Below are positions 58,311 through 64,000 of a DNA stretch of 64,000 nucleotides, in pieces. The notes under the pieces are model-generated. The model was not told the origin of the DNA, did not search any database, and saw only the letters and a program-made list of their open reading frames with translations. The position numbers and the translations under genes are program-made. Source of the stretch: Clostridia bacterium (GTDB lineage Bacteria; Bacillota; Limnochordia; DTU080; RSA5); NCBI GenBank assembly GCA_002919235.1, contig PKEX01000017.1, forward strand, positions 62,001-126,000, written 5' to 3'. Within the stretch, counting starts at the first letter, position 1. The number at the start of each line of letters is the position of its first letter.

Positions 58311-59831
58311 GTGCTCGCGAAAGTCTCGTCGTGCGCCGTGGTCGGCATCGACGCGCTGGCCGTCGAGGTCGAGGTCGATGTGGCCAGCGGCCTTCCCAGC
58401 TTTGACATCGTCGGCCTTCCCGGTGCGTCGGTCCGGGAAGCGCGCGATCGGGTGCGGAGCGCGATCAAAAATTCGGGCTTTGATTTCCCGATGGGGCGGG
58501 TGACGGTGAACCTGGCCCCCGCACACGTGCCCAAAGCGGGGACTCTCTTTGACCTTCCCATCGCCATGGGCATCTTGGCGGCCAGCGGGCAGCTTCCCCT
58601 GCCGGCTCGGGATTCTCCCGTGATGGTGGGCGAACTGTCGCTGGACGGTTCGGTGCGGGCCGTCTGGGGGGTGCTCTGCATCGCGGCAGCGATGGGCGGT
58701 TCGCCCCGGCTTCTCGTGCTGCCCCGGGGAAACCGTGCCGAGGTGGAGGCGGTGGCGGGGGTGCGGGCCGTCCCGGTGGCCACGCTCCGGGAGGCGGCCG
58801 AGCTGGCCAAGCAGGGGTGGCCGCGGGCGGAAATCACCGCGGGAGTGGGCGATCCCCCTGCCCAGAGCCGGGACGATCCGTGGAAAGACGTATGGGGCCA
58901 GGAGACGGCCAAGCGGGCGCTGGAGATCAGCATCGCCGGAGGGCATCACGCGCTGCTGATCGGCCCTCCCGGCGCGGGGAAGACCCTGCTGGCCCGCCAG
59001 GCGGCCCGGCTGGCGCCGCCGCTGTCCCGGGACGAGGTGGTGGAGGTCTCCCGGATCTACAGCGTGGCGGGGCTCCTTTCGGAGGACGAGCCCTTCCTTT
59101 ACCAGCGGCCGTTTCGAAGCCCGCATCACACCGTGACGATCCCGGCCCTCCTGGGCGGCGGCGCCGCGCCGCGGCCAGGCGAAGTGAGCCTCGCGCACAG
59201 GGGGGTTCTCTTCCTGGACGAGCTAGGCGAGTTTGACCGGGCAGTGATCGACGCTCTGAGGGAGCCCCTGGAGGAGGGTGTCGTCACGGTCTCCCGGGTC
59301 TTTGGGCGGTGCGTCTTTCCCGCGCGGTTCACCCTCATCGGGGCGCTCAACCCGTGCCCCTGCGGGTACCTGGGCGATCCGGAACGGCCCTGTTCCTGCC
59401 GGCCGGCGGAAGTCCACCGCTACCGCCGCCGGCTGTCCGGTCCCATCCTGGACCGCATCGACCTTTTCATTCGCGTCCAGCGCCCTGCGGCCGGCGAGGC
59501 CCGGCTGCGCGGGGGACAGAGGAGCGCCCCGGTGCGGGACCGGGCGGCGGCCATCGCACGGGCCAGGCGCCTGCAGCGGGAGCGGTTCGGCCGGGAAGGG
59601 AGGCTCAACGGGGAGATCCCCTTCGACGAGATCCACGTTTACTGCGTCCTCGACCGCGAAGGCGAGCGGCTGCTGAGGCGGGCGGCGGCCGGGTGGAACC
59701 TGAGCCCCCGGTCCGTCCACCGGGTGATGCGGGTGGCCCGGACCATCGCCGACCTGGAAGGCGACGAGCGCATCCGGGCGCAGCACGTCGCGGAGGCCCT
59801 TTCCTACCGGCAGGAAAGCCAGCTCGCCTGA
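58311..59831 (+). CDS. comM: YifB/ComM-family Mg-chelatase-like AAA+ ATPase
   Basis: ComM is a branch-migration helicase that helps take up DNA recombination in natural transformation in some bacteria. The N-terminal Lon-like domain (AKVSSCAVVGIDALAVEVEVDVASG, FDIVGLPGASVREARDRVRSAI) precedes the AAA+ core with Walker A GPPGAGKTLLARQAA, Walker B VLFLDELGEF, AAA+ sensor and a zinc-like cysteine group NPCPCGYLGD with CSC. The GTG at 58311 follows GGAGG by 6 bases; the open frame to 58248 is not typical. 506 residues. Confidence 0.93.
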   Translation: MLAKVSSCAVVGIDALAVEVEVDVASGLPSFDIVGLPGASVREARDRVRSAIKNSGFDFPMGRVTVNLAPAHVPKAGTLFDLPIAMGILAASGQLPLPARDSPVMVGELSLDGSVRAVWGVLCIAAAMGGSPRLLVLPRGNRAEVEAVAGVRAVPVATLREAAELAKQGWPRAEITAGVGDPPAQSRDDPWKDVWGQETAKRALEISIAGGHHALLIGPPGAGKTLLARQAARLAPPLSRDEVVEVSRIYSVAGLLSEDEPFLYQRPFRSPHHTVTIPALLGGGAAPRPGEVSLAHRGVLFLDELGEFDRAVIDALREPLEEGVVTVSRVFGRCVFPARFTLIGALNPCPCGYLGDPERPCSCRPAEVHRYRRRLSGPILDRIDLFIRVQRPAAGEARLRGGQRSAPVRDRAAAIARARRLQRERFGREGRLNGEIPFDEIHVYCVLDREGERLLRRAAAGWNLSPRSVHRVMRVARTIADLEGDERIRAQHVAEALSYRQESQLA

Positions 59832-60053
59832 GTGGCCGGCGCGGGCGGTGCGGGGAGGATCAACCTTTGCGGCTTGGGAATCTTAGTACCGCGTGACGGG
59901 CCGTCTTTCGGCAAACTGCGCGCGAAAAATCGCCGCTTGGCAGGAAAATGCATCACGTAAGCGAAGCGTAGGAAGGTGCCCGGAAGCTGGTGGTATGTAG
60001 GCGTCCGGCTCTTTTTCTGACCGAGCACGAGTCTGGGGAGGTCTGCCGTCCCT
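59832..60053. other. intergenic region before the cytochrome bc operon
   Basis: A 222-base gap with no convincing ORF. A TTGGCA element at about 59937 and AT-rich patches near 59920-59960 may belong to a promoter, but the -10 box is not clear. No terminator is obvious after comM. Confidence 0.3.
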
Positions 60054-60890
60054 ATGGGCCTTTGGCAGAAGCTGACCAACAACCGCTTCTTTAAGTCGAT
60101 CTATCGCGAAGGCTATCCGGATACCGACCGCAAGCGGGTGATGGTGGTCATCAACAGCCTCGCGCTCCACCTGCACCCGGTGCGGGTCCCCAAGAAGGCG
60201 CTGCGGGTGAGCTACACCTGGGGACTGGGCGGCCTTTCGGTCTGGATGTTCGTCATCTTGACCATCACCGGCGTCTTTTTGATGTTCTACTACATCCCCT
60301 CGGTCAAGGACGCCTGGTGGTCGATTATCAACATCAACACCAGCGTCTACTTCGGCTCGTTCATGCGGAACATGCACCGCTGGGCCGCGCACGCGATGGT
60401 CATCCTGGTCCTGCTGCACATGACGCGCGTCTTTTATACCGGGTCTTACAAGCCGCCGCGCGAGTTTAACTGGGTGTTGGGAGTCGTCCTGCTCACGGTC
60501 ACCTTCCTGCTGAGCTTCACCGGGTACCTCCTCCCGTGGGACCAGCTGGCGTACTGGGCCATCACCGTCGGCGCCCAGATGGGCGGCTCGACGCCCATCA
60601 TCGGCAAGCAGATCAACGTCGCGCTGCTGGGGGGCCATCAGATCGGCCAGCCGACGCTGATTCGCTGGTACACGCTGCATGTCATCTTCCTGCCTCTGAT
60701 CATGATCGTCCTGGTCTCGATGCACTTCTGGCGCGTGCGAAAGGACGGCAACATCTCGACGCCGGTCTACGCCGCGCCGCCTGAGGAAGAAGAGGTTCAG
60801 GAGCTGCCTGCCGCGCGAGCCGACGCCCAAGAGGAGGCGGAGGCCGCGGCGCCGGAAGGCGGCGATGAGGAGCCGGAGCCGGAGTCGTAA
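60054..60890 (+). CDS. petB: menaquinol:cytochrome c reductase cytochrome b6-like subunit
   Basis: The cytochrome b subunit of a quinol:cytochrome c reductase, with four membrane helices. The two heme-b His pairs are H108/H122 (HRWAAHAMVILVLLH) and H209/H224 (HVIFLPLIMIVLVSMH). The second pair has 14 residues between the His, as in b6-type cytochromes. The position of the cysteine that binds heme ci in b6f and Bacillus QcrB is Gly57 (TWGLGG); the whole protein has no Cys. After the last helix there is a 45-residue acidic tail (PPEEEEVQELPA onward). 278 residues, ATG 60054. Confidence 0.93.
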   Translation: MGLWQKLTNNRFFKSIYREGYPDTDRKRVMVVINSLALHLHPVRVPKKALRVSYTWGLGGLSVWMFVILTITGVFLMFYYIPSVKDAWWSIININTSVYFGSFMRNMHRWAAHAMVILVLLHMTRVFYTGSYKPPREFNWVLGVVLLTVTFLLSFTGYLLPWDQLAYWAITVGAQMGGSTPIIGKQINVALLGGHQIGQPTLIRWYTLHVIFLPLIMIVLVSMHFWRVRKDGNISTPVYAAPPEEEEVQELPAARADAQEEAEAAAPEGGDEEPEPES

Positions 60891-60898
60891 GCGGGAGG

Positions 60899-60956
60899 GC
60901 GCCGGGCCGCCGGGCCCGGAAAGGGCCGGACGGCGCTGCTTCCGTGTTTGTTTTAG
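60899..60956 (+). terminator. possible attenuator hairpin between petB and petD
   Basis: GCGCCG (60899-60904) pairs with CGGCGC (60931-60936), with further GC pairing inside and a downstream TTTGTTTT (60947-60954). It could reduce read-through to the next genes, or act as an mRNA processing site. The T-run is 10 bases from the stem, so this is weak. Confidence 0.3.
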
Positions 60957-61007
60957 AACGATTTCCACCAGTGCAGCCCGCGAGGGCGAGGAGGGTTTGG
61001 AGCGCTC

Positions 61008-61745
61008 ATGGCACGCGTGTTGCAGCACGAGGAAGAGGAACGGGTTATCGAGGATCCCGGCGAACGGGTTCACGTGTGGCCGCACCTGGTCAGCATCGAG
61101 CTGGTGGGGGCCCTCATTTACCTCTTGGCCCTCAGCTTAATGGCCATCTTGATCCGAGCGCCCCTGGTCGACCTGGCTAACCCCGAGGTGACGCCCAACC
61201 CGGCCAAAGCGCCCTGGTACTTCTTGGGCCTGCAGGAGCTTCTCCTGCACATGCATCCCGCCTTGGCCGGCGTCATCGTCCCCGGGGCCGTGCTGATCCT
61301 GCTGGCAGCCATCCCGTACATCGACCGCTCGCGCGTGGGGACCGGCATCTGGTTCAGCACGCCGAAGGGCCTTCCCATCACCAAATTCTCGGCTGTGTAC
61401 ACGGCGGTCTGGGTGATCGGCCTCGTTTTGCTGGACGAGTTCCTGCCGGCGGGCGAGGGAGCGCACGGCATCAGCCCGCTGCTGGAGCTGTACGGCTTTC
61501 CGCCGGCGGTGGGCGATATCTTCGTCCCCCTGGTGTTCATGACGTTCATCCCCTGGTCGCTCGCGGTCATCGTCAAGCGGCGCTGGAACGCGAACACCCG
61601 GGAGATCATCATCGCGCTGTACACCTTCTTCCTTGCGTCGTTTGTCGTGCTGACGGTGATCGGCACGGCGTTCCGCGGGCACAGCATGCAGCTGGTCTGG
61701 CCGTGGGAGATCGGCACGCCTGAAGGGGTCATGGGCCACTACTGA
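61008..61745 (+). CDS. petD: menaquinol:cytochrome c reductase subunit IV-like protein
   Basis: The second half of split cytochrome b, with the quinol-site loop. Membrane helices are LVSIELVGALIYLLALSLMAIL, GVIVPGAVLILLAAIPYI and others (about 3 in the family core plus two more at the C-end: FVPLVFMTFIPWSLAVIV and YTFFLASFVVLTVIG). The Qo-site motif usually PEWY is APWYFLGLQELLLHMHP; the glutamate is replaced. 245 residues; ATG 61008 after GAGGAGG. Confidence 0.9.
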   Translation: MARVLQHEEEERVIEDPGERVHVWPHLVSIELVGALIYLLALSLMAILIRAPLVDLANPEVTPNPAKAPWYFLGLQELLLHMHPALAGVIVPGAVLILLAAIPYIDRSRVGTGIWFSTPKGLPITKFSAVYTAVWVIGLVLLDEFLPAGEGAHGISPLLELYGFPPAVGDIFVPLVFMTFIPWSLAVIVKRRWNANTREIIIALYTFFLASFVVLTVIGTAFRGHSMQLVWPWEIGTPEGVMGHY

Positions 61746-61832
61746 TGCCCTGCCCCGGCGCCGGCCGCCGGCGTGAGCGGGCGGCGCGCGGCCGGGCCGC
61801 GCCCAGGTATCACGGTAAGGAGGATCGTCACC

Positions 61833-62336
61833 TTGGCGGACGACAAGGATCGCACCGAACAACTTACCGATGAGGAAAGGAAACGCCGCAGCTTCTTGCG
61901 GAAAGTGATGTGGTCGTCGGCGGGTTTGGTCCTGGCCGAATCGGCCCTTGCCGGCCTGGCCCTTTTTTGGCCGCGAAAGGTCCAGGGATTCGGTTCGGTG
62001 ATCCGGGCGGGGCGCATCCAGGATTTCGAAGTCGGCAGCGTCACGCGGTTTCGCGACGGCAAGTTCTATCTGTCGCGCCTTCCCGAAGGCTTTATCGCTC
62101 TCTACTGGAAGTGCCCGCACCTGGGGTGCACGGTGCCGTGGGATCCGTCCAGGGGGCAGTTTGCCTGCCCCTGCCACGGCTCGATCTATGAACCGACGGG
62201 CCAGAACGTGGCGGGGCCTGCGCCGCGGCCTATGGACTACATGGAGATCCAGATCCGCGGCGACGAGATCTGGGTGAATACCGGAGCCATTTTCGAGCGC
62301 CGGGTGCACTCCGACGAGCACGTCACCAAGGTGTGA
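61833..62336 (+). CDS. petC: Rieske [2Fe-2S] protein of the cytochrome bc complex
   Basis: The Rieske subunit. One N-terminal membrane anchor (VMWSSAGLVLAESALAGLALFW) follows a charged N-terminus with an RR-like SFLRK twin region (ERKRRSFLRK), as in Tat-inserted Rieske proteins. The cluster ligands are CPHLGC and CPCHGSIY, with the two disulfide cysteines. The TTG at 61833 lies 9 bases after TAAGGAGG; the open frame to 61773 is not coding. 167 residues. The gene is third in its operon; in many bacteria it is first. Confidence 0.94.
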   Translation: MADDKDRTEQLTDEERKRRSFLRKVMWSSAGLVLAESALAGLALFWPRKVQGFGSVIRAGRIQDFEVGSVTRFRDGKFYLSRLPEGFIALYWKCPHLGCTVPWDPSRGQFACPCHGSIYEPTGQNVAGPAPRPMDYMEIQIRGDEIWVNTGAIFERRVHSDEHVTKV

Positions 62337-62376
62337 GCCGGGGCGCGCTCGCAAGACCCGGCGAGGAGGATGAGCC

Positions 62377-62481
62377 GTGTTTCAGGTTTCCGAATCGGTC
62401 GAGCTGCTCTTGGTCTTTTTGATGATCGTCGTCGCCCAGGCGGCGCTCTACTTCATCGGGCGGTGGATGGATCGGCCGTAA
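62377..62481 (+). CDS. 34-residue single-span membrane peptide in the bc operon
   Basis: A very short gene between petC and the cytochrome c gene. GTG at 62377 is preceded by GCGAGGAGG (about 6-8 bases), and it ends in TAA at 62481. The peptide has a short polar N-end, one hydrophobic helix (ELLLVFLMIVVAQAALYFIG) and the basic end RWMDRP. It is too small for automatic calling but its ribosome site and place in the operon support it. It resembles, in size and topology, the small subunits PetG, PetL, PetM and PetN of cytochrome b6f; sequence similarity cannot be judged by eye. Confidence 0.75.
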   Translation: MFQVSESVELLLVFLMIVVAQAALYFIGRWMDRP

Positions 62482-62529
62482 GCCGGCGGCCGCGGTGGCT
62501 TTATCGTTCGGGGAAAGGAGCATCCCGAG

Positions 62530-63519
62530 GTGAGGGGTAAACGTTATCTCGCAGTCACTGTCTTAGCCTGGCTGACCATCATCGTACTCGGATGGTACTT
62601 TATCTACGACCAAAGCCGGATGGAGCGCGCCGAGGCGCAGCACAAGGCGCAGCTGGCTTCGATCGGCGCCATTCTCTATGCGGAAAACTGCGTGGTCTGC
62701 CATGGTCCCGTGGGTGAAGGCGTCGTCGGGCCTCCCCTCAACGTCGACAGCTTCCGGGCCGATCCGGACGAGAACCGTGAGGTGTACGATCTGATCCACC
62801 GCACCATCGTCCATGGCCGCCCGGGCACCAGCGATCCGCACTGGGTCAGGCTGGGGAACGGCATGTGGGCCTCGTACACGGCCATGCCGGCGTGGGGCGA
62901 GGAGGCCGGAGGGCCCATGAACGACCTCCAGACCGCAGCGTTGGCGCACTTTATCATGATGGGCGATTGGAACCAGGTAGGCCGGCACATCCCCGCACCG
63001 GCACCCTGGATTGATTCGGCAACCGGTCAAGTGATGTGGGACCGGATGCCCGATGCAGTGGGCATCCCGGCCGAGGCGTCGCAGCGGGGCAAGGAGATCT
63101 TTGTGAACAGGGGCTGCGTCGCCTGCCACACCCTGGGCCAGGTGGGCGGCTACGTCGGGCCTGATCTGACCAAGGTGGGTTCATGGGGCCTGGACGAAGA
63201 GTTCCTAAAGCAGTGGATTAAGGACCCGGCGTCCGTCGTGGAGCGAGCGCCGCGCTACTGGTCCAACTACGGGGGGCCGTACCAGTTCCCCGTCCTGGCG
63301 TCCCACGGCAGCGACGCCCTGCGCAGGACCACGGCGGCCGACGAGATCGGCCAGACGGGAACGCAAGGGTTCGGGGAAAGGGCCGATGGCACCGCCGGCG
63401 CGCTGCCTGACTTCCCGATTCCCAACACGCAGTCGCTGCCTCCTACTACCATGCCTGCGCTGGGCCTGACGGACGAAGAGATCGAAGACCTGGTTTACTA
63501 CCTGCTGAACTTGAAATAG
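62530..63519 (+). CDS. petA: membrane-anchored diheme cytochrome c
   Basis: A 329-residue cytochrome c with an N-terminal membrane anchor (LAVTVLAWLTIIVLGWYF). Two CXXCH motifs (C54-C57-H58, CVVCH; C196-C199-H200, CVACH) lie in two domains. Axial Met candidates are in YTAMPAWG and TTMPALG. GTG 62530 follows AAAGGAG by 9 bases. Diheme c of this type is known in heliobacterial cytochrome bc complexes, where it arose by domain duplication. It is the last known subunit in this operon. Confidence 0.93.
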   Translation: MRGKRYLAVTVLAWLTIIVLGWYFIYDQSRMERAEAQHKAQLASIGAILYAENCVVCHGPVGEGVVGPPLNVDSFRADPDENREVYDLIHRTIVHGRPGTSDPHWVRLGNGMWASYTAMPAWGEEAGGPMNDLQTAALAHFIMMGDWNQVGRHIPAPAPWIDSATGQVMWDRMPDAVGIPAEASQRGKEIFVNRGCVACHTLGQVGGYVGPDLTKVGSWGLDEEFLKQWIKDPASVVERAPRYWSNYGGPYQFPVLASHGSDALRRTTAADEIGQTGTQGFGERADGTAGALPDFPIPNTQSLPPTTMPALGLTDEEIEDLVYYLLNLK

Positions 63520-63599
63520 GCGCGGGACGGCGGGCGCGCTCGGGGCGCTCGCCGCCCCGGGCCGCCGGTGGGCGGAAGCCGGAGAGGAGTCGTGGGCCG

Positions 63600-64000
63600 T
63601 TGCGGCGATGGGTTCCCGTGTTGGTGCTGGCCTTCGTGGTCGGCGCCCTTTTTCGCCTAGGAAACGAGCTGGGCGTCGCGGTCCTGCGCATGTTCGGCAC
63701 CCAGGGGATCGTCATCATCGGGATTCTCGTCGCGGTGAACCTCAAGCGGCTGCAGGCCGAAGACGGATTGCGGCGGCTGGAAGAACAGCTGCAAGCGCTG
63801 CCGGACAGGGTGCGTGTCCAGGCAGTACGGGGCCCGGGCCGCCCGCCGTTGTGGCTGGTGGAGGCGGATGGGCGGCGGGTGCTCGTGGGCACCAGCGACC
63901 TCGCGAATTCGGTGGGCGCGGGCCGGGCGTGGCGGCTGCTCTGCCGCCGCGCGGAGGAGCTGGCTCAAGCAGCCCGCGCCCATGGACTCGCACCCGGCGA
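63600..64000 (+). CDS. membrane protein of unknown function, 3' truncated
   Basis: An open frame from the TTG at 63600, running off the window end. GGAGAGGAG lies 10 bases upstream. Two membrane helices are predicted at the N-terminus (WVPVLVLAFVVGALFRL and GIVIIGILVAVNLKRL), then a soluble helical region (LQAEDGLRRLEEQLQALPD). The rest has a Gly/Arg-rich pattern (VRGPGRPPLWLVEADGRR). No family is recognised. It is about 80 bases after petA and may be in the same operon. Confidence 0.6.
   Translation, partial: MRRWVPVLVLAFVVGALFRLGNELGVAVLRMFGTQGIVIIGILVAVNLKRLQAEDGLRRLEEQLQALPDRVRVQAVRGPGRPPLWLVEADGRRVLVGTSDLANSVGAGRAWRLLCRRAEELAQAARAHGLAPG

Noticed and set aside
59832-60053. Riboswitch before the bc operon
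   Set aside because: Checked against the general pattern of c-di-GMP and similar aptamers; no match.

Overview
The window is about 64 kb of high-GC DNA, packed with mostly co-oriented housekeeping genes. It carries spo0A, spoVS, spoVV/ylbJ, the ylbK-sepM pair, fapR and the firmicute orders gmk-rpoZ-priA-def-fmt-rsmB, prpC-prkC-rsgA-rpe, fapR-plsX-fabHDG-acpP-fabF-rnc-smc-ftsY and ylxM-ffh-rpsP-khpA-rimM-trmD-rplS-lepB-rbgA-rnhB. This points to a spore-forming, high-GC Bacillota, perhaps of the Symbiobacterium/Thermaerobacter type; the genus is inference and was not tested. Many genes start with GTG or TTG and have strong GGAGG ribosome binding sites.

Layout. 1-6774: end of gmk, rpoZ, terminator, priA, def, fmt, zinc peptidase, rsmB. 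6983-8574: spo0A, then on the minus strand a small coiled-coil gene, tRNA-Pro(CGG) with its terminator, and an isolated integrase-like N-terminal domain. 8705-17957: rlmN, then a phosphosignalling and division block (fhaA, fhaB, PP2C phosphatase, FtsW/RodA, class B PBP, PASTA kinase), rsgA and rpe. 17958-24500: a regulated promoter with a long leader, an orphan gene, rpmB, fatty-acid kinase FakA/FakB, recG, rsmD. 24506-29337: coaD, a coiled-coil protein, SpoVV, a patatin-like protein without its serine, a SepM-type protease without a PDZ domain, and a secreted LysM protein. 29374-36946: an ideal sigma-A promoter, yceD, rpmF, then the FapR-controlled fatty-acid/phospholipid operon and rnc. 36984-44236: an S24-like regulator, a conserved unknown, spoVS, a sigma factor, smc, ftsY. 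44328-48680: a NAD-linked trimeric [FeFe]-hydrogenase operon behind a Rex-type operator. 48687-51299: an SsuABC-type ABC transporter on the minus strand. 51461-59831: the SRP/ribosome-maturation/tRNA-modification cluster ending with yraN and comM. 60054-end: a menaquinol:cytochrome c reductase operon of b6f architecture (separate cytochrome b6, subunit IV, Rieske, a 34-residue membrane peptide, diheme cytochrome c) and a partial membrane protein.

How it fits together. The organism apparently combines aerobic or microaerobic respiration through cytochrome c with an NADH-linked, probably electron-bifurcating hydrogenase whose promoter should sense NADH/NAD+ through Rex. Lipid supply is covered by FapR-controlled synthesis and by FakAB phosphorylation of exogenous fatty acids. 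The most unusual items are the b6-type cytochrome without the cysteine that holds heme ci, the 34-residue peptide in that operon (it resembles PetG/L/M/N of b6f), the Rex-box hydrogenase promoter, the actinobacterial-style FHA/PstP/RodA/PbpA block inside a firmicute locus, and a regulated promoter with an untranslated leader near 18.1 kb. No CRISPR array, insertion sequence or prophage was seen.
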